Below are positions 17,142 through 25,407 of a DNA stretch of 64,000 nt, piece by piece. Under the pieces are notes generated by a model that saw only the letters and a list, made by a program, of their open reading frames with translations, was not told the origin of the DNA and did not search any database. Within the stretch, counting starts at the first letter, position 1; the number at the start of each line of letters is the position of its first letter. This DNA is from Streptomyces sp. TLI_146 (GTDB taxonomy: Bacteria > Actinomycetota > Actinomycetes > Streptomycetales > Streptomycetaceae): contig NZ_PJMX01000001.1 in the NCBI RefSeq assembly GCF_002846415.1, positions 1,488,001 through 1,552,000 on the forward strand, written 5' to 3'. Made by a program: the position numbers and the translations under genes.

Positions 17142-18011
17142 CTACGCGGTGGCCTCGACGGCCGCGATCGCGCGGCGGTTGCGCCGGCGCAGCCATCTGC
17201 GACGCAGCGCGGCCGGGCCCAGGTCGACGCGGCCGTGCAGCAGACCGAGCACGATGGCCATGCCCACCGCTATCAGATGCTCACGGCCGGCCAGATTGGG
17301 CTTCACCATCGCCTCGAACAGCATCGAGCCGCCGGTCAGCGCGAACACGATCGGGGCCCGCCGGACCACGGAGAGATACGTGAACAGCCCCACCACGGCC
17401 GCGGACGGGCCGGTGTCCAGCACCTGCCCGATCTCCGGGGGCAGCCCGAGGCCGCCCCAGGTGCCGGGGCCGAGCGCGATCATCACGCGCGCGCTGAGCG
17501 TCCCGGCCAGCGTCGTGACGTACGCGATCACCAGCGTCCGGGTCCGGCCGAGCGCGAGCTCCGCCAGGGCGAACCCGAGGAACAGCTGGGTCAGGCCCGC
17601 CCAGACCGGCAGGTCGAGGGCCGGGACGAAGAGCGAGATGGGGGTGCGCAGCAGCGCCAGCCACAGCGGCAGATCGGCCTTGACCTCGCCGGTCAGCCGG
17701 ACCACCACCGCGCCGGCCCGGGTCAGATGGATGGCGTGGAAGACGGTCACCGCGACACAGGCGAGCACACCGAGGAAGAGCCCGCGCAGACCCCGGTTGA
17801 CCAGTTGCCGTACGGGGTCGACGACGATGCCCTGGAACTCGCCGCGCAGGGTGCGGGCGAGGAACCGGACGAACCGGATGAGCAGATCGGCCCGTTGCCG
17901 ACGGTCCCCGCCGTCGGTCGCGGGCGGCGCGGGCGCCGCGGCGGCCCCCTCGACCGCACCGACGTGCCCGCTCTCGACGCCGTCACGACGGCCGTCGGCA
18001 ACTCGGAACAC
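17142..18011 (-). CDS. Rhomboid-like integral membrane protein
   Basis: 289 residues with about six membrane helices after a ~50-residue cytoplasmic N-terminus. Two spots resemble a rhomboid active site: DTGPSAAVVG in the fourth/fifth helix (GxS position) and REHLIAVGMAIVLG, whose His precedes a small-residue helix as in the rhomboid His helix. WAGLTQLFLGFALAELALG is typical of the actinobacterial rhomboid-like family. The GxSG motif itself is not canonical, so protease activity is uncertain. GTG 18011 has only a distant GAGGGG upstream. It diverges from the HxlR gene. Confidence 0.65.
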   Translation of the reverse strand: MFRVADGRRDGVESGHVGAVEGAAAAPAPPATDGGDRRQRADLLIRFVRFLARTLRGEFQGIVVDPVRQLVNRGLRGLFLGVLACVAVTVFHAIHLTRAGAVVVRLTGEVKADLPLWLALLRTPISLFVPALDLPVWAGLTQLFLGFALAELALGRTRTLVIAYVTTLAGTLSARVMIALGPGTWGGLGLPPEIGQVLDTGPSAAVVGLFTYLSVVRRAPIVFALTGGSMLFEAMVKPNLAGREHLIAVGMAIVLGLLHGRVDLGPAALRRRWLRRRNRRAIAAVEATA

Positions 18012-18192
18012 TGCTTGATCAACCCCTCACGCTGCCAGCGCCAGCGGTCAAGACAATCGGCGCGTAGCTCCCCACGTACCCCCAGATCGTGCACCAGGTC
18101 GAACACACGCCGCACACGGGGGTCCACACCAAGGTAACCATGCTGTGGAGGACGTTCAAAGATTTTGGTTCACTCACCGAACTGTTCTGGGT

Positions 18193-18198
18193 TAGGGT
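18193..18198 (+). promoter_or_regulatory. -10 box TAGGGT of the HxlR regulator
   Basis: TAGGGT is followed by 7 nt and then the GTG at 18206, with no ribosome site. This is consistent with a leaderless transcript. Confidence 0.4.
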
Positions 18199-18205
18199 CG
18201 GCCCC

Positions 18206-18727
18206 GTGACGCTGCCCCGCGACTACACCGGCCAGTCCTGCTCCCTCGCCCGCTCCCTGGAGATCGTCGGCGAGCGCTGGACGCTGCTGATCGTGCGGGA
18301 CGCGTTCTACGGGGTGCGCCGCTTCGGCGACTTCGCGGCCCACCTCAAAGTCCCCCGCGCCGTCCTCACCGACCGGCTCACCACCCTCACCGAGGCGGAG
18401 GTCCTCGCCCGGGTGCCGGGCACCGGGCGGCGCGAGGTGTACGAGCTGACGCCGAAGGGCGTGTCGCTGTGGCCCGTGGTGCGCGCGCTCACCTGCTGGG
18501 GCGACGAGCACTACGCCACGGGCGGCCCGCGCCGGATCTTCCGGCACGCCGCCGACGACGCCCCGATCTCCGCCGACGGGCGGTGCACGCGCTGCGACGC
18601 GGCCGTCGAGGTGCGCGACATCCTGGTCACGCCCGGCCCCGGCCTCGGCCCGGGCGGTGAGGACGACGACCCGGTGACGGTGGCCCTGAGCCGCCCGCAC
18701 CGCCTGCTCCACCCCCTGCGCGGCTGA
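18206..18727 (+). CDS. HxlR-family winged-helix transcriptional regulator
   Basis: 173 residues. The HxlR winged helix is at about residues 8-100: CSLARSLEIVGERWTLLIVR with the family Cys, then RRFGDFAAHLKVPRAVLTDR (recognition helix) and the wing RREVYELTPKGVSLWPVV. The C-terminal ~60 residues carry a CTRCDAAVEVRDI segment seen in longer actinobacterial members. GTG 18206 follows a TAGGGT box; the open frame to 18089 has no homology. It sits 96 nt upstream of the ketopantoate-reductase/thioesterase pair and is a candidate regulator of it. Confidence 0.88.
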   Translation: MTLPRDYTGQSCSLARSLEIVGERWTLLIVRDAFYGVRRFGDFAAHLKVPRAVLTDRLTTLTEAEVLARVPGTGRREVYELTPKGVSLWPVVRALTCWGDEHYATGGPRRIFRHAADDAPISADGRCTRCDAAVEVRDILVTPGPGLGPGGEDDDPVTVALSRPHRLLHPLRG

Positions 18728-18823
18728 CGGAACCGACCGGGAAAACCTGGCCGAAAACCCGGCCGCACAGCCCTTCGCCTCACCCTCTCGCACGACGATG
18801 TTCACGACGAAAGGTGTACGCAC

Positions 18824-19750
18824 ATGAAGATCCTGGTCGTCGGCGCAGGCGCCACCGGAGGCTACTTCGGCGCCCTGCTCGCCCGCGCGGGCCGCGACGT
18901 CACGTTCCTGGTACGACCACGGCGCGCCGCCGCCCTGCGCGAGCGGGGGCTGCGGCTGACGGGCTCCGGTGAGGACGAGGTGCTCACCCCGCGCCTGGTC
19001 ACCGCCGACGAGCTCGCGGAGCCGTACGACCTCGTCCTGCTGTCGGTGAAGTCCACCGCCCTGGAGCAGGCCGTCGAGGACCTCGCCCCGGCGGTCGGCC
19101 CGGACACCGCGATCGTGCCGCTGCTCAACGGCATACGCCACCTGGACGTGCTGAACGCCCGCTTCGGCAAGGAGCCGGTCCTCGGCGGGGTGGCCAAGGT
19201 CATCACCACGCTCAACGATGAAGGCGACATCGTCCGGCTGGCCCCGCTCGCGGTCCTCGCCCTCGGCGAGCAGGACGGCGGCGCCTCGCCCCGGACCGAG
19301 AGGATCCGCGCCGTACTGGCCGGGGCGGGCATCGACGCGAGCGTGTCGCCCGACATCCTCGCCTCGATGTGGCACAAGTGGGTCTTCATCACGACCCTGT
19401 CCACCGTGACCTGTCTGATGCGCGGCGAGGTCGGTGACGTCAACGCCGTCCCCGGCGGCTCCGGCCTCGGCCCGGCGGTCCTCGCCGAGGGCGCCGCGGT
19501 GTCGGCCGCGGCGGGTTTCCCCGTTCCCGAGAGCGAACAGGCCCTCACCGCCTCCCTGGTCACCCAGAGCGGCTCCACCTTCGCGTCCTCCATGTACCGC
19601 GACGTGGTGTCCGGCTTCCCCACCGAGGTGGAGCACGTCTTCGGCGACCTGACCGCACGCGCCCGCGCGCTGTCGGTGCCCACGCCGCTGCTCGACCTGG
19701 CCACCCTGCACCTGCGGGTGCACCAGCACCGGGTGGGGGCGCAGCGGTGA
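18824..19750 (+). CDS. panE: Ketopantoate reductase family protein (2-dehydropantoate 2-reductase)
   Basis: 308 residues with the ApbA/PanE layout: N-terminal Rossmann motif VVGAGATGGYFGALLARAG, the conserved LLSVKSTALEQAVEDL with its Lys, PLLNGIRHLD, and the C-terminal helical domain MWHKWVFITTLSTVTCLMRG whose Lys is a catalytic candidate. The family reduces ketopantoate to pantoate with NADPH; paralogues with other 2-oxo substrates are common, so biosynthetic PanE is not certain. Its stop overlaps the thioesterase start by 4 nt (GTGA), indicating translational coupling. The upstream HxlR gene is on the same strand. Confidence 0.8.
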   Translation: MKILVVGAGATGGYFGALLARAGRDVTFLVRPRRAAALRERGLRLTGSGEDEVLTPRLVTADELAEPYDLVLLSVKSTALEQAVEDLAPAVGPDTAIVPLLNGIRHLDVLNARFGKEPVLGGVAKVITTLNDEGDIVRLAPLAVLALGEQDGGASPRTERIRAVLAGAGIDASVSPDILASMWHKWVFITTLSTVTCLMRGEVGDVNAVPGGSGLGPAVLAEGAAVSAAAGFPVPESEQALTASLVTQSGSTFASSMYRDVVSGFPTEVEHVFGDLTARARALSVPTPLLDLATLHLRVHQHRVGAQR

Positions 19751-20490
19751 ACAGCCCCTGGATCAAGCGGTACCACCCCGCCCCGCAGGCGCCCACCCGC
19801 GCCGTCTTCTTCCCGCACGCGGGCGGCTCGGCCACGTCCTTCTTCGCCGCCGCCAAGGCGCTGTCACCGGACGTGGACGTGCTGGCGATGCAGTACCCCG
19901 GGCGTCAGGACCGGCTGGCCGAGCGCCCCATCGAGGACATGCGCACGCTGGTCGAGCACCTCACCGACGAGCTGATGCCGTGGACCGACCGCCCGCTCAC
20001 GCTCTTCGGCCACAGCATGGGCTCCTCCGTCGCGTACGAGGTGGCGCTGCGGCTGGAGGAGAAGGGCGTCAGGCCGCTCGGCCTGTTCGCGTCGGGCCGC
20101 GCGGCGCCCTCCGTCCCCATCTCCCGCCGGCTCCACCAAGCGGACGACGCCGAGCTGGTCCGCCACCTCATGGAGCTCTCCGGTACGGACGCCCAACTGC
20201 TCGCGGAGGAGGGCCTGTTGCGCATGGTGCTGCCCGCGCTGCGCGGCGACTACCGCGCCCTGGAGACGCATGTCCCCGAGCCGGGCCGGTCGCTGGCCTG
20301 TCCGGTCGTGGCGCTGTGCGGGGATGCCGACCCCGTGGTCGACCCCGACGACGTGGCCCACTGGGAGCGGCACACCTCGGCGTCGTTCCGGATGCGGGTC
20401 TTCACCGGCGGCCACTTCTTCCTGGACGCCCATCTGCCCGTCGTGACCCAGGAGATCCGCGACCACATCGAGGCGATGACCGGGCGGTAA
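19747..20490 (+). CDS. Type II thioesterase (alpha/beta hydrolase)
   Basis: 247 residues. It has the TEII signatures FFPHAGGSATSFF near the N-terminus, YPGRQDR, the nucleophile elbow LFGHSMGS (Ser within GHSMG), the acid in GDADPVVDP and the catalytic His in GGHFFLD. Type II thioesterases hydrolyse aberrant acyl groups from carrier proteins of polyketide or nonribosomal peptide synthases. No such synthase is in the window, so it may serve one elsewhere. GTG 19747 overlaps the upstream reductase stop; the pairing of the two genes may be functional. Confidence 0.88.
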   Translation: MNSPWIKRYHPAPQAPTRAVFFPHAGGSATSFFAAAKALSPDVDVLAMQYPGRQDRLAERPIEDMRTLVEHLTDELMPWTDRPLTLFGHSMGSSVAYEVALRLEEKGVRPLGLFASGRAAPSVPISRRLHQADDAELVRHLMELSGTDAQLLAEEGLLRMVLPALRGDYRALETHVPEPGRSLACPVVALCGDADPVVDPDDVAHWERHTSASFRMRVFTGGHFFLDAHLPVVTQEIRDHIEAMTGR

Positions 20491-20510
20491 GGGACGGCTG
20501 AGGGGCGGGC

Positions 20511-20545
20511 GCGCGGGGCGTACGAGCACGGCTCGCCCCTCGCGC
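20511..20545. terminator. Candidate bidirectional hairpin
   Basis: GCGCGGGGCG (20511-20520) can pair with the CGCCCC...CGCGC stretch at 20534-20545 with one bulge. It is in the 55-nt gap between the convergent thioesterase and phosphopantetheinyl transferase genes. Confidence 0.4.
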
Positions 20546-21259
20546 TCACACCCCGGCGCCCTCCCGCCCCACCACCACACCGGTGGCCACGAGCCCCCCG
20601 TCCTCCCCCTCCACCGTGCGCCACCGCCCCCTGAACACGTCCACCCGGACGCCGTCGACCACCGGGCCGGGCACCCGCAACGCCCCCGTGAAGGTGCCGC
20701 GTTCGGGGTCGGGGGTGATCACGCAGTCGCCGAAGTCCAGCCAGCGGCCGGTCAGCGGGAACCACGCCTTGAAGACGCTCTCCTTGGCGCTGAACAGCAT
20801 CCGGTCCCAGGCCACGGCCGGATGCGAGGCGGCGAGCCGGTCCAGGGTGACGCGCTCCTCGGGCAGGGTGACCATCTCCCGTACGCCGTCGGGCACCGGC
20901 GCGTTGGGCTCGGCGTCCACGCCGACCGAGGCTATCGCCGAGGTGGGGGCGACGGCCGCCGCGCGGTAGCCGTCGCAGTGCGTCATGCTGCCGACGACGC
21001 CGTCCGGCCAGCGCGGGGCGCGCTGGGCCCAGGCCGGGCCCTCGCCCCTGGGCAGGATCGGGCCGGGCGCGTGTCCGAGCCGGGCGAGGGCGGTGCGCGC
21101 GCACAGCCGTGCGGTGGCGAACTCGCGCCGCCGCTTGTCGACCGCCTTGGCCACCAGCTCGGCCTCCTGCGGGAACAGTTCGACCGTCGGCGGGTCGGCG
21201 AACAGCTCCGCCACCACCACCTGGGCCGGGAGCAGCCCGTCGAGCAGCGCGCGGGTCAC
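20546..21259 (-). CDS. 4'-phosphopantetheinyl transferase (Sfp/EntD type)
   Basis: 237 residues. The superfamily motifs are clear: ASVGVDAEPN (the Mg-binding GVDxE) and WDRMLFSAKESVFKAW (the WxxKES(V/L)xKA signature). FATARLCARTALARLG and GSMTHCDGYRAAAV match the EntD-like subgroup. It transfers phosphopantetheine from coenzyme A to carrier-protein serines of PKS, NRPS or fatty-acid systems. The start is GTG 21259, giving a GTGA overlap with the metallophosphoesterase stop, so the two are translationally coupled. It faces the type II thioesterase, fitting a role in secondary metabolism. Confidence 0.9.
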   Translation of the reverse strand: MTRALLDGLLPAQVVVAELFADPPTVELFPQEAELVAKAVDKRRREFATARLCARTALARLGHAPGPILPRGEGPAWAQRAPRWPDGVVGSMTHCDGYRAAAVAPTSAIASVGVDAEPNAPVPDGVREMVTLPEERVTLDRLAASHPAVAWDRMLFSAKESVFKAWFPLTGRWLDFGDCVITPDPERGTFTGALRVPGPVVDGVRVDVFRGRWRTVEGEDGGLVATGVVVGREGAGV

Positions 21260-22098
21260 CACCGGGGCACCGAGTGCGGTGCGGGCAGGATGCGGCAGAG
21301 CCCCTGCGGCGGCGCCGACCGTTTGCCCCACTCGCGGGGGTAGCCGAGCGACACCTCCAGGTGCGGCACCCCGTCGACGTCGATGGCACGCGGGATGTGC
21401 AGATGCCCGTAGACGACCGCGGCGGCGCGGTAGCGCACATGCCAGTCGGCGGTGGCCTCGGTGCCGCACCACTGGGCGAACTCCGGGTGGCGCAGGACCC
21501 TGGTCGGCTGGCGCACCAGCGGGAAGTGGTTGACCAGCACGGTCGGCAGCGCCGGGTCGACGGCGTCCAGCCGCGAGCGGGTGTACGCGAGCCGCGCCCG
21601 GCACCACGCGTCGCGGGTGGGGTACGGGTCGGGGTGCAGCAGGTACTCGTCCATGCACACCACACCGGTGCCGTGCGCGACGGCCAGCGCCTCTTCCTTG
21701 GTGTGCGCGCCGTCGGGGCGGAACGTGTAGTCGTACAGCACGAAGAGGGGTGCGACGACGACCGGTCCGTCCGGGCCCGGCCACTGGAGATAGGGGTCCT
21801 CGGGCGTGGCCACCCCGAGTTCGCGCAGCCGCTCGACCAGATACAGGTAGCGGGCCTCGCCGCGCAGTTGCACCGGGTCGGCGGGCGGCGTCCACAGCTC
21901 GTGGTTGCCGGGTGCCCAGACGACGGTGGAGAACCGGTTCGCCAGCTGCTCCATCGCCCGCAGCACGTCGTCCGCCTTCTCCCCCACGTCCCCGGCGACG
22001 ATCAGCCAGTCCTCGGACGAATCGGGACGCAACGCGTCCATGACCGCGCGGTTCTCCGCATGGCCGACGTGCAGGTCACTGATGGCAAAGAGACTCAT
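21256..22098 (-). CDS. Calcineurin-like metallophosphoesterase
   Basis: 280 residues with the metal-ligand series of the calcineurin superfamily: ISDLHVGH (D-x-H), GDVGEK (GD), APGNHELW (GNHE), NHFPLV (H) and YGHLHIP (GH-x-H). The family hydrolyses phosphomono- or diesters; the substrate is unknown. ATG 22098 is preceded by GTGATCAC, a small palindrome, with no clear ribosome site; a TATGGT box just upstream suggests a very short leader. It is coupled to the phosphopantetheinyl transferase gene, an arrangement I also recall from other Streptomyces. Confidence 0.9.
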   Translation of the reverse strand: MSLFAISDLHVGHAENRAVMDALRPDSSEDWLIVAGDVGEKADDVLRAMEQLANRFSTVVWAPGNHELWTPPADPVQLRGEARYLYLVERLRELGVATPEDPYLQWPGPDGPVVVAPLFVLYDYTFRPDGAHTKEEALAVAHGTGVVCMDEYLLHPDPYPTRDAWCRARLAYTRSRLDAVDPALPTVLVNHFPLVRQPTRVLRHPEFAQWCGTEATADWHVRYRAAAVVYGHLHIPRAIDVDGVPHLEVSLGYPREWGKRSAPPQGLCRILPAPHSVPRW

Positions 22099-22240
22099 GG
22101 TGATCACACCATACGACGGCCCTCCCACGGCCCCGCCGCCGGTGGCCGGTTCGGGCCGGGCGGCCTACCGGCGTACTCCACGAGTCCGATAGAGGTTCAT
22201 CCGCCCCACACCCGCCCCCAGCCTGCGGAGGTACGCCCCG

Positions 22241-23062
22241 ATGAGCCGAGGACCGCTCCACGCGTCGCCGGGCAAGACCCGCTTCGACGAGATCTACGAC
22301 GCCCCCGACCCCCGCGCCTACTTCCACCGGCTCGCCCCACTGGAGTACGAGATCCCGCATCACGCGCAGGAGGTCTTCCGGCACGACCGGGCCGCGCGGG
22401 CCGCCGCCTGCGGTCCGGGCGGCCCGGTCACGGTGCTCGACCTGTGCTGCTCGTACGGGATCAACGCGGCGCTCCTCAACCACCACCTCACCCTCGCCGA
22501 GCTGTACGCGCACTACACCGGGCCGGCGGTGGCGGACCTGTCGACAGCCGAACTCATCGCGTACGACCGGGCGTTCTACGCCTCCCGGCGCCGGGCCGAC
22601 GCGAGCCCGGTCGTCGGTCTGGACGCGGCGCAGCGCGCCGTCGGCTACGCGCTCGCGGTCGGGCTGCTCGACGAGGCGTACGCCGAGAACCTGGAGCACG
22701 CCCCGCCCAGCGAGCCGCTGCGCCGGGCCGTCGCACGCACCGGTCTGATCACGGTGACCGGAGGCATCAGCTACATCACCCACCGCACCTTCGACGCGCT
22801 GCTCGGGTGTGCGCGGGTGCCGGTGTGGGTGAGCGCGTTCGCCCTGCGCACCGTCTCGTACGCGCCGGTCGCCGCGGCGCTCGCCGCGCACGGCCTGGTC
22901 ACCGTGTCGGACCCCTCGCGGGCCTACCGGCAGCGGCTGTTCACCGACCCGGCCGAGCGCGACTGCGCGATCGAGCAGGTCGTTCGCGCGGGCCACGACC
23001 CGGCCGGTCTGGAGAGCGCGGGCCGCTACCACGCCTGGCTGTATCAGTCCCGGCCGCGCTGA
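22241..23062 (+). CDS. SAM-dependent methyltransferase-like protein
   Basis: 273 residues. The Rossmann-like motif I is VTVLDLCCSYGINAALL, replacing the usual DxGxGxG with DLCCSYG, a variant known from a distinct actinobacterial group. No typical motif IV is obvious, and GLITVTGGISYITHRTFDAL is the next conserved-looking block. GGAGG lies 9 nt before ATG 22241. Substrate unknown; methyltransferase activity is inferred from the fold only. The last 19 nt overlap the convergent BTAD regulator gene. Confidence 0.7.
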   Translation: MSRGPLHASPGKTRFDEIYDAPDPRAYFHRLAPLEYEIPHHAQEVFRHDRAARAAACGPGGPVTVLDLCCSYGINAALLNHHLTLAELYAHYTGPAVADLSTAELIAYDRAFYASRRRADASPVVGLDAAQRAVGYALAVGLLDEAYAENLEHAPPSEPLRRAVARTGLITVTGGISYITHRTFDALLGCARVPVWVSAFALRTVSYAPVAAALAAHGLVTVSDPSRAYRQRLFTDPAERDCAIEQVVRAGHDPAGLESAGRYHAWLYQSRPR

Positions 23063-25149
23063 GCCGGGGCGCGCCGGTCCGGGCGCGGGAACGGGGAGGG
23101 CTCCACGTCGATCTCCAGCATCCGCTCGACGTAGAGCACATGGCGGCGCCGGGCCTCGCCGTGCCGGCCCGCCGCCGCGAGGAGGGCGATCAGGGCGAGA
23201 TGGGTCTCCTCGTCGTACGGGTCGCGCTCCAGCAGGCGCAGCCGGAAGTGGACCTCGGCGTGGTGGTCCCCCCGCTCGGCCGCCGCGGTGGCGAGCCGGG
23301 CCAGCAGCTCGGCGTGGACCGCCTGGGCCTCCTCGCGCAGGGCGACCGCCCACTCCGCGTACGGCTCGTCCTCCAGCACATCGCCCCGGTAGAGCCGTTC
23401 GGCGTCCGCCAGCGCCGCGTAGGCGTGGCCGCCGGAGCGGTCGGCGAGCGCGAGGGCGTGCCGGGCGGCGGCCAGGAAGTCCCGGACGTCGACGCGGAGC
23501 CGGGCGATGGCGATGACGTGCTTGTCGGCCGCGATGAAGTGGTCCTGCGCGAGGCGGCGTTCCGGGTCGAGCACCAGGCGCAGGATCGACAGCGCCACCG
23601 AGAGCCGGTTGGCGCACCGGGCCGGGTCCTCCCCGGGCCACAGCGCCTCCACCACGACCTCCCTCGGGGTGGGCAACCCGCGCCGGGCGACCAGGAGTTT
23701 GAGCAGGTCGCGGGCCTTCTTGGACTGCCACTCCTCGGGTCCCACCGGGACGCCGTCGCGCAGCACCCCGAAGCCGCCGAGGACCCGTACGGCCGCCGAG
23801 GGCCGCAGCGGCGCGGTCGCCCGGTTGAGCAGCCCGGCCGCGTCCGCCGCGCGCTCGCGCACACCCGACTGCCGCAGTCTGCCGACCGCTTCGCGCAGTT
23901 CCGGACCGCCCGCCCCCGACAGCAGGGCGCGGGCGGCGGCCACCCGGGCCACGGCCACCGGCCGGCGTGCGGCGGTCCACATCGCCTGGGCGTCCTCCAG
24001 CAGCCGGTCCCGTACGCGGGGTTCGCGGGTGCACATCGCCTCCAGCTCCAGGAGCTCGGCGTAGACCGGGCGGCAGGCCTGGGCGCCGGGTTCGCCGGCC
24101 GCCTGGCGGGCCGCCTCGGCCGCGATTTCCGGCCGTTCGTCGGCGAGCGCCACCCAGCCCGCCGCGATCAGCGCCCGGATCCGGGTCCGGCCCGCGCACT
24201 GGCCTACCGCGCGCCGGGCCAGCAGGGCCGCGGCGCACGGCTCCTCGGCGCCGCGGGCCAGGGCGAGCCCGGTGAGGGCCGCCGCGAGGACCTGGCGGTC
24301 GCCGCACTGCTCGCTGCGCACCACCGCCTCCTGGTAGGCGGCCCGCGCGGGGCCGAGCGCCCCGCGCTCGCGGTGGACGTCGCCGAGCCCGAGCAGTGCC
24401 CTGGCCCCGAGCGCCGCGTGCCCGGTGGCCTCGCCGAGCCGCTGGTAGCCCGCCAGCGCCCGGCCGAACTCGGCCGCCGCGTAGTCGAGTTCGCCCAGCG
24501 CCAGATGGGCGCAGCCGCGCACACACCCGGCGGCCAGCAGGAGCTCCGGCTGCCCGGCCCGTTCGTCGTCCGGGCCGAGCGCCGTGAGCGCCGTGTCGAG
24601 CCCGGCGAGGACGCGGCGGGCCTCGCCCTGCTCGATGCGCTCCTGCGCGGCGCAGGTGCGCACCAGCAGGACGAGCGCGGGATCCCCCGATCCGCACGCC
24701 GCCTCCCCCGCCAGCTCCCGGTGGTGCTCGGCCACCGCCCCGCGTCCGTCGCAGGCCGCCACCACGGCGGCCACCGCGTGGGCGACCGCCTGCGCGCCCG
24801 GGTCGCCGCAGTGGTTGAGCGCCGCGACCGCGCGGCGCACCGACGCCTGCGCCCGGCGGAGTTCACCGTGCGCGCAGTACGCGGCGGCGGCCCACGCGAG
24901 CGCGGTGATCTCGTCGGGACTCGCGGCGCCGGTGAGCTCGGTGCGCCGGTGGACCTCCAGTGCCCGCGCGGGCTCCCCCAGCAGCTGGTGCGCCATCGTC
25001 AGCCGCCGCCCCTCGGCCGCGTCCAGGACGCCGGTGCGCGGCTCCCCGCCCGCCGCGCCGGCCGGACCCGGCAGATGGCCGGAGCGGGCCGGCTCGGCCA
25101 CCGCGCCGGTGTACTCCCGCTTGTGGTCCTCCAGTTGAGCCGTACTCAT
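23044..25149 (-). CDS. BTAD-domain transcriptional regulator with N-terminal TPR region
   Basis: 701 residues. The order is reversed compared with classic SARPs. Residues ~40-440 form TPR-like helical repeats (for example AAAEFGRALAGYQRLGEATG), then an OmpR-type DNA-binding domain VRVLGGFGVLRDGVPVGPEE with SKKARDLLKLLVARRG (~455-550), then a BTAD domain (~555-685) with YRGDVLEDEPYAEWAVALRE and ERDPYDEETHLALIALLAAA. Such AfsR/DnrI-related proteins are usually activators. A Walker P-loop NB-ARC domain is absent. The start at 25149 has AAGGGGGG upstream. A palindrome lies at 25163-25180. Target genes are unknown; the lan locus and the transferase pair are nearby. Confidence 0.85.
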   Translation of the reverse strand: MSTAQLEDHKREYTGAVAEPARSGHLPGPAGAAGGEPRTGVLDAAEGRRLTMAHQLLGEPARALEVHRRTELTGAASPDEITALAWAAAAYCAHGELRRAQASVRRAVAALNHCGDPGAQAVAHAVAAVVAACDGRGAVAEHHRELAGEAACGSGDPALVLLVRTCAAQERIEQGEARRVLAGLDTALTALGPDDERAGQPELLLAAGCVRGCAHLALGELDYAAAEFGRALAGYQRLGEATGHAALGARALLGLGDVHRERGALGPARAAYQEAVVRSEQCGDRQVLAAALTGLALARGAEEPCAAALLARRAVGQCAGRTRIRALIAAGWVALADERPEIAAEAARQAAGEPGAQACRPVYAELLELEAMCTREPRVRDRLLEDAQAMWTAARRPVAVARVAAARALLSGAGGPELREAVGRLRQSGVRERAADAAGLLNRATAPLRPSAAVRVLGGFGVLRDGVPVGPEEWQSKKARDLLKLLVARRGLPTPREVVVEALWPGEDPARCANRLSVALSILRLVLDPERRLAQDHFIAADKHVIAIARLRVDVRDFLAAARHALALADRSGGHAYAALADAERLYRGDVLEDEPYAEWAVALREEAQAVHAELLARLATAAAERGDHHAEVHFRLRLLERDPYDEETHLALIALLAAAGRHGEARRRHVLYVERMLEIDVEPSPFPRPDRRAPAQRGRD

Positions 25150-25162
25150 CGTTCCCCCCTTG

Positions 25163-25180
25163 CCCGTCCCGTCGGACGGG
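25163..25180. promoter_or_regulatory. Inverted repeat upstream of the BTAD regulator
   Basis: CCCGTCC-CGTC-GGACGGG (18 bp, 7-bp perfect arms) lies 14 nt upstream of the regulator's start codon. It could be an operator or a 5'-leader hairpin. Confidence 0.35.
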
Positions 25181-25407
25181 TCTCATCCGTTCGTAGGCTC
25201 ACGGGTGGGTCCGCCGGGCCGCGCTGGTCGGACGCGGTGAGCGGGAGTGTCCGCCTCCCGCGCCGCCGGACTCCACCGCTTCAGTGTGCGCACGCGCGCC
25301 GCGTCGGGGAATCCGGACCGCCTCGCCGCCGTATGGAGGCTGTCCGCCATACGGGCGGTGAGGGAGGCTTTCTGTACAGCGCTCGCGCGGGCCGGGAAAA
25401 TGGCAAA

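Noticed and set aside
21109..25407. Long + frame that joins upstream of the sensor kinase, making a 2115-residue ORF
   Set aside because: The segment before ATG 25408 runs antisense to the phosphopantetheinyl transferase, metallophosphoesterase and BTAD genes. It has no domain, and the real kinase N-terminus begins at MAEPEG.
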